Assembly: GCA_014381785.1 (NCBI GenBank)
Contig: JACNKZ010000046.1
Location: forward strand, 1-57,658
DNA from: Kiritimatiellota bacterium
GTDB taxonomy: Bacteria; Verrucomicrobiota; Kiritimatiellia; Kiritimatiellales; Tichowtungiaceae
Direction of reading: 5' to 3'
DNA: 57,658 nt
Under the pieces are notes generated by a model. The model saw only the letters and a program-made list of their open reading frames with translations. It was not told the origin of the DNA and searched no databases. Below, piece after piece: positions 7,897 to 15,266 of this stretch. A program made the translations under genes and the position numbers. Position 1 is the stretch's first letter. Each line of letters starts with the position of its first letter.

Positions 7897-8172
7897 TACC
7901 AAATAAAAGGTCAGCCATTGTGCTGGCTTTTTATTTGGGAGGACGGGACGGGACGCAGCAACCCCCGAGGGGGTTCATTACCAGCGACCTGTCCCGGCGT
8001 AGCGCATCGCGCGAAGACGGAAGCGCAGGAAGAGCGTTGCGCAGCAACGACCTCGAAGAGGTGCGAAGCATCCAGTCCCTCCAGGCCCATACCAAATAAA
8101 AAGCCAGCCATTGTGCTGGCCTTTTTTTTTGGTGGGAATGGAACGGGACGCAGCAACCCCCGAGGGGGTTCA
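7881..8172. repeat. direct duplication of the tRNA-Met 3' end and following ~90 bp
   Basis: Bases 7881-7908, which include the last 16 bases of tRNA-Met and the next 12, recur exactly at 8074-8101. The similarity continues for about 70 more bases: a hairpin around AGCCATTGTGCT followed by T-rich sequence, then GGGACGCAGCAACCCCCGAG at 7951 and 8146. The copies start 193 bp apart. A repeat of a tRNA 3' end next to a restriction-like cassette is what integrase-mediated insertion leaves (attL/attR), but no integrase is present. Confidence 0.8.
8103..8131 (+). terminator. hairpin terminator after the second tRNA-3'-end copy
   Basis: GCCAGCCATTGTGCTGGC folds with arms GCCAGC/GCTGGC and is followed by a run of about ten T. 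A weaker version sits after tRNA-Met itself at 7910-7934. Together they would end tRNA-Met transcripts. Confidence 0.65.
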
Positions 8173-8415
8173 CCCATTCGGCTCCTTCGCCATGTTCTCT
8201 CGCTCATGACAGGCCATTCGACTCATTCGCTCAGGGCAGGTTACCCGTTGACATCCCTGCCTTAAAGAAACACCTCAGCCCAGACTAGAGGAAAAAGAAA
8301 AGCCTTCTGCTGAAATCATCTACTATCTCCACATCTCATGATGATTTGGACTTAGTAGATGTTTTTCGGATCCACGAAACCGGATGCTTAAATGCGAGGA
8401 CTGACCCCTCTTCCT

Positions 8416-8450
8416 TTGGAACCTTTTTATCTGCTGTTCTATATTAGAAC
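8416..8450 (+). promoter_or_regulatory. predicted promoter with overlapping operator for the XRE-SRA-HNH operon
   Basis: TTGGAA (8416-8421) and TATATT (8440-8445) are 18 bases apart, a sigma-70-like pair. The -10 lies inside the perfect palindrome GTTCTA-TAT-TAGAAC (8436-8450), 35 bases upstream of the regulator start. An operator across the -10 box suggests autorepression by the XRE protein. Upstream, 8318-8326 and 8353-8361 form a 9-bp inverted repeat followed by five T, which may end incoming transcription. Confidence 0.5.
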
Positions 8451-8484
8451 ACTCTCTGCGCGCCGTCCTGGTATCTTGCCGGGT

Positions 8485-8718
8485 ATGAATGTGCGAAATA
8501 AGAACATCTCTGGCACGCGTATTAAAAAGATGCGCGAGCAATTGGGCCTTTCTCAGGATCAGCTTTCCGGCCGTCTGGCCAAGCTCGGAATCACCATCGA
8601 CCGCGCGGGCATCTCCAAAATCGAAACGGGGATTCGCAGCATCTACGACTTCGAGCTCAAGGCGCTCGCAAAAATTCTCAACGTCTCCGCCGATTGGCTT
8701 CTTGGAGGCAACAAATGA
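8485..8718 (+). CDS. XRE-family HTH regulator (controller-like)
   Basis: A 77-residue protein that is essentially one lambda-repressor-type HTH domain: GTRIKKMREQLGLSQDQLSG, then RAGISKIETGIRSIYDFEL and LKALAKILNVSADWLL. The ATG at 8485 is preferred to the ATG at 8392, which would add 31 residues unlike the family. Its stop overlaps the next gene's start by four bases (ATGA), so both are translated together. Small XRE proteins coupled to restriction enzymes act as C-proteins that time endonuclease expression; the operator-like palindrome upstream fits that role. The function is inferred from context. Confidence 0.85.
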   Translation: MNVRNKNISGTRIKKMREQLGLSQDQLSGRLAKLGITIDRAGISKIETGIRSIYDFELKALAKILNVSADWLLGGNK

Positions 8719-9407
8719 TCGAGCCGGGTTCTGTAATTAGCTACCTGACCATGTGCCAAGAAGAGGGGGTCAACTTACAACGGGGCATGAATTTCCGTCT
8801 CGGCGGAAGCTACAGCGTCATTTTAATGAGCGTCCGCAGGGGTGCACCATACGCCGACCGTATTGAAGAAAATGGCGCGGTTTTAATTTATGAAGGGCAT
8901 AATCTTACTAAAGCACAGGCTAAAATACCTGAAACAGAAGATCAGCCTATGCGTAATCCAGGCGGCACACTAACTCAAAACGGGAAGTTTCATGATGCCG
9001 CGATGCGGCATAGAGATAAAGGTACAGAGCCCGAGTTTGTCCGCGTATATGAAAAAATCCGGGCCAGCATCTGGGTCTATAATGGTCTTTTTCACCTCGT
9101 TGATGCCTGGCAGGAAGACTCCGACAACCGCCAGGTTTTTAAATTTCGTCTCGAAATTACTGATGATGACCTCGAGCAGGTACAACGTGTACAACCAGAC
9201 CTTGAGCATACTCGCATGATCCCATCTTCCGTTAAACAGGAGGTCTGGGCTCGTGACGGTGGAAAATGTCGGATGTGTGGATCAACAGAGAATTTACACT
9301 TCGACCACATCTTGCCCTTCTCAAAAGGCGGCACCTCCTTGACCGCCAAAAATATTCAGCTTTTATGCGCTAAACACAATCTCCAGAAACACGACAAGAT
9401 TCAATAA
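8715..9407 (+). CDS. SRA-like domain-HNH endonuclease (predicted modification-dependent restriction enzyme)
   Basis: A 230-residue protein of two parts. Residues ~15-150 resemble the SRA/YDG fold that flips out modified cytosine: LIYEGHN, the polar NGKFHDAAMRHRD region, VYEKI, YNGLFHLVDAW and a final FKFRLE strand. Residues ~180-225 form a complete HNH nuclease: CRMCG, HFDHILPFSKGGT, NIQLLCAKHN. The start at 8715 gives a 4-base overlap with the XRE gene. Such proteins are type IV-like enzymes that cut DNA carrying methylated bases, and no methyltransferase is adjacent, as expected for that class. The HNH call is firm; SRA is a pattern match. It is more A/T-rich than neighbouring genes and lies by a duplicated tRNA end, suggesting transfer. 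Confidence 0.72.
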   Translation: MIEPGSVISYLTMCQEEGVNLQRGMNFRLGGSYSVILMSVRRGAPYADRIEENGAVLIYEGHNLTKAQAKIPETEDQPMRNPGGTLTQNGKFHDAAMRHRDKGTEPEFVRVYEKIRASIWVYNGLFHLVDAWQEDSDNRQVFKFRLEITDDDLEQVQRVQPDLEHTRMIPSSVKQEVWARDGGKCRMCGSTENLHFDHILPFSKGGTSLTAKNIQLLCAKHNLQKHDKIQ

Positions 9408-9453
9408 CCCACCCCGCCCCGAAGTCTCGAGGGCCTAGGGAAACCAGGGGTGC

Positions 9454-10929
9454 CTATCCTTTAAGACGCAGGAGGATGTCCATCGATTGCTGCTGCATTT
9501 CGAGGACGCGCGCCTGGGAGGCGGCTTCGTTGTAGCAGCGGAATTCCGGGGCGTTGCCAGACGGGCGCATGTGCAGAATTTCCTGAGCCTCAAAGGTGAC
9601 GCGCAGGCCGTCGGTGCGGTCCACCGATTCCACTTTGCCGAACATTTCGCCAAAGGCGGCTTCAATCGCTTCTGTTTTTTCGAACTGCGCCAAAATCTTG
9701 GCGCTTTCTTCGGTCGGGAAGTTCTGGATACGGTCGGATACGGTGAAGCGCTGTGGTAGATCTTTCAGCAGGCCGGAGATGGTGGTGCCTTCCTGGATGG
9801 AGAGCAGGATGATGCTCAGCACAGGAAGAACCGCGTCGCGCGTCGGCAGTGCCGGCAGGCTGAGCCTGCACCCTTGCTTTTCTTTTCCAGGAACCTGCAA
9901 ATCACTATTTGTGAGGAATCCGCCGTTGGCTTCGTAGCCAACCACGCCGGTGTGCCCGGCGCGGGTTGCTTCAATCATGGAGGCAACCACAAAGGGCGAG
10001 CCGATTTTTGTGCGGCGCACGTCGGCGAACCAACCGGTTTTTTCCAGTGCGGTGTTGCAGCTGACGGGGGTGCTGACGGAGTCGGCACCCAAATACCGAG
10101 CGGCGAGAATTCCGGCGATGTCGCCGCGCAGCCATTCGCCGTTTTCGTCGCTGACGAGCGGTCGGTCGCTATCACCGTCGGTGGAGAGGATGGTGTCGAA
10201 CCCCTGCTCGTCTGACCACTGTTTGGCGAGGGCCACATCTTCTTCGCGGATGGCTTCGGTGTCGACGGGAATGAAGGTGTCGGAACGTCCAAGCGGCACG
10301 ACCTCCGCGCCGAGGCCGGAGAAAATTTCGACGAGCATGTCGCGCCCGACGGCGGAGTGCTGATAGATGCCGATTTTTTTGCCGGCGAGGCAGTCGGCGG
10401 AAAAGGCGTTCAGATAGCGCGCCACGTAGGTGCGCCCTGCGGTCGGGTCTTCGGCGGGCATTTCGTACGGGCTGTCCAGTGTACCGTCGGCGACTTCAAC
10501 CGCCTGCGAAACAATGCCCGCTTCGTCGGTTTTGAGCACTTCGCCGGAGGCTTTATTAAATTTGATGCCGTTGCGGTCGGCGGGAATGTGGCTGCCGGTG
10601 ACCATGATGGCCGGACAGCGGTTTTCGATGCCGTAGAGCGCGACGGCGGGCGACGGGATGTAGCCGCAGTTGAGCGGGGTGTAGCCCATGTCGGCGGCGG
10701 CCCGGGCGACGGCGGTCATAATGCGTTGGGTCGAGGGCCGCAGGTCGCCCGCGATGGCGACCGTTTCGCCGTTTTTGCTGATTTCGCCGGTTTGTTCAAG
10801 ATATTGAAGGAAGCCTTTGGTGTAGGTGTAGCAGACGAGGTCTGTCATTTCGACGGCCAGTCCGCGCGCGCCGCTGGTCCCGAACTTCACACCGCTGCTC
10901 TGCATCACTTCATTAATTACAAAATTCAT
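9454..10929 (-). CDS. phosphomannomutase/phosphoglucomutase
   Basis: A 491-residue alpha-D-phosphohexomutase, cytoplasmic, interconverting hexose 6- and 1-phosphates. SGVKFGTSGARGL is the N-terminal signature, VTGSHIPADRNGIKF holds the active-site phosphoserine (TGSHIP subtype rather than TASHNP), STDGDSDRP is the metal loop, YEANGGF the sugar loop and RPSGNAPEFR the phosphate site. The ATG at 10929 has GGGAGG upstream. It could feed the UDP-sugar pyrophosphorylase. Odd point: the stretch encoding KEKQGCRLSL before LPTRDAVLP contains a dispersed repeat (9854-9873), so part of the protein may be repeat-derived. Confidence 0.88.
   Translation of the reverse strand: MNFVINEVMQSSGVKFGTSGARGLAVEMTDLVCYTYTKGFLQYLEQTGEISKNGETVAIAGDLRPSTQRIMTAVARAAADMGYTPLNCGYIPSPAVALYGIENRCPAIMVTGSHIPADRNGIKFNKASGEVLKTDEAGIVSQAVEVADGTLDSPYEMPAEDPTAGRTYVARYLNAFSADCLAGKKIGIYQHSAVGRDMLVEIFSGLGAEVVPLGRSDTFIPVDTEAIREEDVALAKQWSDEQGFDTILSTDGDSDRPLVSDENGEWLRGDIAGILAARYLGADSVSTPVSCNTALEKTGWFADVRRTKIGSPFVVASMIEATRAGHTGVVGYEANGGFLTNSDLQVPGKEKQGCRLSLPALPTRDAVLPVLSIILLSIQEGTTISGLLKDLPQRFTVSDRIQNFPTEESAKILAQFEKTEAIEAAFGEMFGKVESVDRTDGLRVTFEAQEILHMRPSGNAPEFRCYNEAASQARVLEMQQQSMDILLRLKG
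9854..9873. repeat. dispersed repeat GGCAGGCTGAGCCTGCACCC inside the phosphohexomutase gene
   Basis: The same 20 bases occur at 33625-33644 across the dnaE stop codon. Shortened or interrupted forms are at 42227-42245 and 29746-29787. The core GCAGGCTGAGCCTGC is an imperfect palindrome. Here it is read in frame as part of the mutase. Confidence 0.75.
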
Positions 10930-11619
10930 ATCCGTGCCTCCCAAATAAAGCCGGAGGCATTCAACACAATCCGCTCTGGATTGGCAACCGCGCAGGGGAA
11001 TAGTTAGGTGTTAAGTGTTAGGAGTTAAGTGTTAGGTGTTAGGAGTTCTCAGTTGAATAATCGGGGGACATTCACCACCCACTCCCGGTGGTCGTTAGAG
11101 TAAACAACCGAGGGGGGTCAGAGGTTTTTTGACAGGATTACAGGATGTTGTGGGATGGCTTTGGAAATAAACGGTGCCCCTTAAGAAAAATTTTCACCAC
11201 CCACTCACTTCGTTCGTTAGAGCAGGCAGCCGAGGGGGTCAGAGGTTTTTTGACCACTAACAAACACTAATCATATTTAGAAACAAGTGGCCCGCTTCCA
11301 AACACAGCTTGCAGGGTTTCCCCCACAAAAAACAATTAGTGAAAATTAGCGTGGATTAGCGGTTAAACTTCAGCCGTTTATCTTTTTTGCGCTCTATGCG
11401 TTCTTTGAACCGCTCCTTTGTCGCTATTTCCTTTGGAAATTATTTATCGCTTCGCTTTCAGGCGGCTAATAAATATTCAACCTTTGCGACTTAGCGTCTT
11501 TGCGAGAAACAATATTTCTCTGTGCTCCTTGCCCCTTTGAAAATTGAGTATTGGATATTGAAAATTGATACCGAGTGTTAGGTGTTAGGGGTTAGCTACT
11601 AGACCTTGAATATTGAATA
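10930..11619. repeat. 690-base gene-free stretch filled with short repeat families
   Basis: No coding sequence is supported. Contents in order: GTTAGGTGTTAAG-type heptads (11004-11046, again near 11577-11592); an imperfect direct repeat beginning CACCACCCACTC at 11072 and 11194 and running to GTCAGAGGTTTTTTGAC; text of the type TTAGTGAAAATTAGCGTGG (11336-11360); CTTTGCGA/CTCTATGCG-type units (11385-11520); and TATTGGATATTGAAAATTG (11548-11566). All are short-period, degenerate and strand-asymmetric. The far end merges into CCTCTGTG units that reach the 3' end of the lipoprotein gene. Confidence 0.65.
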
Positions 11620-12168
11620 TTATTTATCCTCTGTGCCTCTGTGCCTCTCTGCCTCTTTGGCTTTCCAGTAGGCTTTGGCGTAGGGATCGGAGGAGCGGCG
11701 GGGATAGCGGCGCTGCCACGCCGCCCAGGAATGACCGGTGCGCTCACAGATCTCTTCGGAAAAGATCATGCAGAAGCCTTCCATCTCCCAGTCGCCTTCG
11801 ATCGTGGGGTCGAGCAGATGCCCGCATTCGTGGCCGAGCATGGGGTAGAATTCGTTGTCGCCGGGCGGCACGGCGATGTAGATGACCACTTCGCCGGGGC
11901 CGATGACCTCGGTTTTCGAAAAGTTCTCGGCAATCCGATAGGCCCGGCCCAACCCGTTACGACGGGCAGTCCGCAGATGCACCGTTTCCACCGGCTGCCG
12001 CGGGCCGGCATACTTTTCGGTCAACAGGGTGAGCGCTTCCCGCACAAAGGCATGGGCTTGCGGGTCGGTAATTTCCACATAACAGTCGCGAAACGGCACC
12101 TCGGCGGGCTTGTCGACCAAGGTCTGACAACCCGTCAGCAGAACAGCAAGCAGCAGGAGGCGTTTCAT
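11620..12168 (-). CDS. predicted lipoprotein with zincin-like HECGH motif
   Basis: A 182-residue protein beginning MKRLLLLAVLLTGC, a short lipoprotein signal with lipobox LLTGC. The mature part contains LGHECGHLLDP with a glutamate further on (GDWEMEGF), like the HExxH zinc site of minimal metallopeptidases, although the second histidine is shifted (HECGH fits HExxH). It could be a cell-envelope peptidase or a non-catalytic relative. The ATG at 12168 is chosen because upstream codons lack family character and it gives the signal peptide. The last codons overlap the CTCTGTGCC-type repeats. Divergent from ychF, 70 bases away. Confidence 0.7.
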   Translation of the reverse strand: MKRLLLLAVLLTGCQTLVDKPAEVPFRDCYVEITDPQAHAFVREALTLLTEKYAGPRQPVETVHLRTARRNGLGRAYRIAENFSKTEVIGPGEVVIYIAVPPGDNEFYPMLGHECGHLLDPTIEGDWEMEGFCMIFSEEICERTGHSWAAWQRRYPRRSSDPYAKAYWKAKEAERHRGTEDK

Positions 12169-12238
12169 GTACGCAGTGTAGCTTGCCACCCGCGGCGTTT
12201 CATGCTTTATTCTCCGCCCCTTTAATGGAGCACACGCT

Positions 12239-13339
12239 ATGAGTTTAAGTATCGGAATTCTGGGCCTTCCCAACGTTGGAAAATCAACCATTTTCAACGC
12301 GCTGACCCGCGCACAGAACGCGGAGGCCGCCAATTATCCTTTCTGCACGATCGAGCCGAACAAAGCGGTCGTGCCGGTGCCCGACCCGCGTGTCGATAAG
12401 CTGGCCACCATGGTCATCCCGAAAAAGACCGTCTACGCCACCGTCGACTTCATGGACATCGCCGGTCTGGTGAAAGGCGCGAGCAAGGGCGAAGGGCTCG
12501 GCAACAAATTCCTTTCCAATGTGCGCGAGGCCGATGCCCTGCTCCACGTCATCCGCTGCTTTCATGACGATAACGTGGTGCATGTTGACGGCTCCATCGA
12601 TCCGGTCCGCGACCTTGAAGTGATTGAAACCGAACTCATTCTGGCCGATTACCAGACCTGGGAAAACCGCCTCGACAGAGTCAAAAAGCAGGGCCGCGCC
12701 GACAAAGCCGCCGCCGCAACGGTGCCGGAAGTTGAAAAACTACTCATCCATCTCGGTGAAGGCAAGCCGGCGATCTCGTTCCCCGGCCGCAACAGCGAGC
12801 TGTTCAAAAAACTGCTCAAAGAGTGCCCGCTGCTGACCGATAAAAAGATCATCTACTGCGCCAATGTCGACGAAGCCGCTATGGCCAAGGACAATGACAT
12901 GGTGAAGGCCGTCCGCGCCTACGCAGATGCCAAAGGTGCCGACACTGTAAAGATCTCCGCCAAAATGGAAGAGGACCTTATCGGCATGGACGAAAAGGAA
13001 GCCAACGAGTTCCTTAAAGAGTACGGCGTTGAAGAGAGCGGCCTCAATCAGGTGATCCACAAAGGCTACCACACCCTCGGCCTCGCCAGCTATCTAACCG
13101 CCGGCCCCAAAGAGGTGCACGCGTGGACCATCCATCAGGGCTGGAAGGCTCCGCAGGCCGCGGGCGTTATCCACACCGACTTCGAGCGCGGCTTCATCCG
13201 CGCGCAGGTGATCGCCTACGACGACTACGTCACCTACGGCGGCGAAACCGCCTGCAAAGAAAAGGGGCTGATGCGCACCGAAGGCAAAGAGTACGTCGTC
13301 AAAGACGGCGACATCATCGAATTTTTGTTCAACGTCTAA
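12239..13339 (+). CDS. ychF: redox-regulated ATPase/GTPase YchF (OLA1 family)
   Basis: A 366-residue Obg-family P-loop protein. LPNVGKST is the P-loop, DIAGLVKGASKGEGLGN the switch region that lacks a catalytic glutamine, and NVDE replaces NKxD, giving the ATP preference known for this family. The C-terminal TGS-like domain ends TEGKEYVVKDGDIIEFLFNV, which is diagnostic. YchF binds ribosomes and responds to oxidative stress. It has full family length and no unusual features. Confidence 0.96.
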   Translation: MSLSIGILGLPNVGKSTIFNALTRAQNAEAANYPFCTIEPNKAVVPVPDPRVDKLATMVIPKKTVYATVDFMDIAGLVKGASKGEGLGNKFLSNVREADALLHVIRCFHDDNVVHVDGSIDPVRDLEVIETELILADYQTWENRLDRVKKQGRADKAAAATVPEVEKLLIHLGEGKPAISFPGRNSELFKKLLKECPLLTDKKIIYCANVDEAAMAKDNDMVKAVRAYADAKGADTVKISAKMEEDLIGMDEKEANEFLKEYGVEESGLNQVIHKGYHTLGLASYLTAGPKEVHAWTIHQGWKAPQAAGVIHTDFERGFIRAQVIAYDDYVTYGGETACKEKGLMRTEGKEYVVKDGDIIEFLFNV

Positions 13340-13395
13340 CGGCGTTGAGAGATGTAACAAATAAAAAACCGGCTCGTTTTAGAGCAGGCTTTCGC

Positions 13396-13424
13396 TTGAA
13401 AACCAGATACCCAAGCAGTATAGT
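13396..13424 (+). promoter_or_regulatory. sigma-70-type promoter of trxA
   Basis: TTGAAA (13396-13401), a 17-base spacer and TATAGT (13419-13424), ending 33 bases before the trxA ATG. This is a good match to the housekeeping consensus in otherwise short intergenic DNA. Confidence 0.65.
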
Positions 13425-13457
13425 CGTCTTTTAGGAAAACCAAAACGGGAGAAAACC

Positions 13458-13769
13458 ATGTCCGACAACGTCAAAGAACTGACCGTAGATAATTTTAAGG
13501 AAACCATCGCCTCCGGAACCGTGCTGGTGGATTTCTGGGCTCCGTGGTGCGGACCGTGCAAAATGCAGGCTCCAATCCTCGATAAAGTGGCTGAACAGAT
13601 CGGTGACAAAGCCGTGATCGCCAAAGTGAATGTTGATGAAGCCGCCCCGCTGGCCGCCGAGTACGGTGTGCGCTCCATCCCGACCCTGATTCTGTTCAAA
13701 GACGGAAAAAAGGTTCAGGACTTCATCGGCGTTCAGCAGGAACCCGCGCTCATCGAAGCACTGTCCTAG
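13458..13769 (+). CDS. trxA: thioredoxin
   Basis: A 103-residue single-domain thioredoxin with active site WAPWCGPCK (residues ~29-37), the cis-proline loop VRSIPTLILFKDGKKV and a buried aspartate in VLVDFW. It has no signal peptide, so it acts in the cytoplasm as a disulfide reductant. GGGAG lies eight bases before the ATG. It has its own promoter (13396-13424) and a strong hairpin terminator (13794-13833). Confidence 0.96.
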   Translation: MSDNVKELTVDNFKETIASGTVLVDFWAPWCGPCKMQAPILDKVAEQIGDKAVIAKVNVDEAAPLAAEYGVRSIPTLILFKDGKKVQDFIGVQQEPALIEALS

Positions 13770-13773
13770 TTTT

Positions 13774-13820
13774 TTCCAAACATTGGAAAAAACAAAACCG
13801 GAGTTTTCCAACCATTGGAA
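13774..13820. repeat. pair of exact TTCCAA-N3-TTGGAA palindromes, 32 bp apart
   Basis: Copies at 13774-13788 (centre ACA) and 13806-13820 (centre CCA), both intergenic between trxA and the HD gene. The gap between them is 17 bases. The second forms the top of a terminator hairpin. Confidence 0.92.
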
Positions 13821-13833
13821 ACTCCGGTTTTTT
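13794..13833. terminator. bidirectional terminator built around a palindrome copy
   Basis: AAAACCGGAGTTT and its complement AAACTCCGGTTTT flank the palindrome 13806-13820, giving a long stem with T tracts on both strands. It would stop both trxA and the convergent HD-domain gene. The dispersed palindrome has here become the apex of the hairpin. Confidence 0.85.
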
Positions 13834-13842
13834 CTTTTGGGT

Positions 13843-14619
13843 TCACGCCACTGCAAGGAAGGCTTCGGTGGCCTCAAAGCAAGCCATCATCCGGTCGGTT
13901 TTTACGGGCAGGACGTCGATAAATTTTTCGAGGATGCTGCGCTCGCGGACGAGGCGCTTGGATGCATCATAGGAGAGGTCATGCATCCAACTGAGCTGAA
14001 GCACAAAGCGGTCGGCCATGGTCTTGAGGTTTTTGTAGTGGATGGCTTCCCCGCGATCGAACTGGTCGAGCACCACTTCGGTCGGCGGACCGTCGAATTT
14101 AACGCCGATCGCAAGTTCCGGATTTTCATGAATTAACCCGCTGCGGATTGAATCCCAGCAGATGAAGAAGATGTCGATGCGGTCGGCGTCGCGGATGAGA
14201 CGCAGATGTTTTTCTTCGCGTGCGCTCAAGATGCGCGGCAGCTCTTTTTTGTTGTGATACTGAACCGAGTGCAGAATCAGCGCGCAAGGCTCGTCGTTCA
14301 GGCCGTCGAGCAGGTTTTCCGCTTCCAGGGTTTGGAACCCGAGGTCCCCGTGGTCGACGGTGTCGACATCCGAAAAGCTGTTATATTTTTTAAATTGCGG
14401 AAAGCGAGCGATGTCGTGGCAGAGCCCGACCGCGTCGGCCAGATTGACTTCCCCCTCCGTCCACGCCATGCCCTTCGCGATGGCGCGGGCGTCGGCAGCA
14501 ACACGAACGGTGTGCTCCAGTTTGAGCTGATGCATCGGGTGGAGTTTCCCGTCAACGCTAAAACGATCGACATAAGCGCGCCAGCGCTCTTCGAGCCTTT
14601 GAAGTTGAGCGCGAGTCAT
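13843..14619 (-). CDS. HD-domain phosphohydrolase
   Basis: A 258-residue cytoplasmic HD-superfamily protein: LEHTVRVAADARAIAKGM (first His), AVGLCHDIARFPQF (the HD pair) and VDHGDLG, a metal-binding pattern for hydrolysis of phosphate esters, often nucleotides. The substrate is unknown. A one-mismatch palindrome at 14333-14347 encodes FQTLEA. Its start is three bases from the stop of the upstream membrane-protein gene, so the two form an operon ending at the bidirectional terminator. Confidence 0.82.
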   Translation of the reverse strand: MTRAQLQRLEERWRAYVDRFSVDGKLHPMHQLKLEHTVRVAADARAIAKGMAWTEGEVNLADAVGLCHDIARFPQFKKYNSFSDVDTVDHGDLGFQTLEAENLLDGLNDEPCALILHSVQYHNKKELPRILSAREEKHLRLIRDADRIDIFFICWDSIRSGLIHENPELAIGVKFDGPPTEVVLDQFDRGEAIHYKNLKTMADRFVLQLSWMHDLSYDASKRLVRERSILEKFIDVLPVKTDRMMACFEATEAFLAVA

Positions 14620-14621
14620 GC

Positions 14622-15161
14622 TCAGTACACCAGCAGAGCGAGGGCGATGAGTGCGGCGCCAAACAGCGCCTTGATGATGCCGCCGCCGCGAATCACTGCG
14701 TCAGACCGCATCCGCAAGGTCATACGCCGGAACCACCACGGCTCCATCAGCCAAAACAGGCCAACACCAATCCAGAGATAGGCGAGCACGGTGATGACTA
14801 ACCGCCAGGCCGACGGGTTCCAGCGCGCCGCATTGAGCACGGGCCCGGCCGCGAGCAGCAGCAGTCCGCCGAGCGCGCGGACGGAGAGCATCTCGTCGAG
14901 ATAGATGCATCCGACCACGATCAGCACCGGCGCCAACCAGTAGAGGTGCACCTTCCATGCATTAAATCCGCCGAGGTGTATCTGGGTCACCGCATAGGCC
15001 GCCCAGACCATGTCCACGGCCAGCAGGATGCGTCCGGGCCAGATACTGCGCGGATAAGTTTCCATCCCCCGGCGCACCATTGCGGGCGCCCCGGCGGCCA
15101 AAAGCCCGCCGCCAATGGCGAAGGTTCCTAGAATCCATGCGATAACTGCTAAAGACGACAT
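14622..15161 (-). CDS. integral membrane protein of unknown function
   Basis: A 179-residue protein with about five hydrophobic helices, beginning MSSLAVIAWILGTFAIGGG. GGAAGG lies just upstream of the ATG at 15161; the longer frame to 15221 would start without a binding site. I recognise no family. It is first in a two-gene unit with the HD phosphohydrolase and divergent from the aldolase gene. Confidence 0.65.
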   Translation of the reverse strand: MSSLAVIAWILGTFAIGGGLLAAGAPAMVRRGMETYPRSIWPGRILLAVDMVWAAYAVTQIHLGGFNAWKVHLYWLAPVLIVVGCIYLDEMLSVRALGGLLLLAAGPVLNAARWNPSAWRLVITVLAYLWIGVGLFWLMEPWWFRRMTLRMRSDAVIRGGGIIKALFGAALIALALLVY

Positions 15162-15266
15162 TGGCTTTCCTTCCGAAAGAGCTTGATAAAACAGGCACAT
15201 CAAATAGATTTTCGGGCACAATTTCCACTCGAAACGGGAAATAAAACAAAAATAAGGAGTAGATTC

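Noticed and set aside
7881-8172. A second tRNA gene at the duplicated tRNA-Met 3' end
   Set aside because: Only the last 16 tRNA bases recur; no D arm or anticodon arm precedes the second copy.
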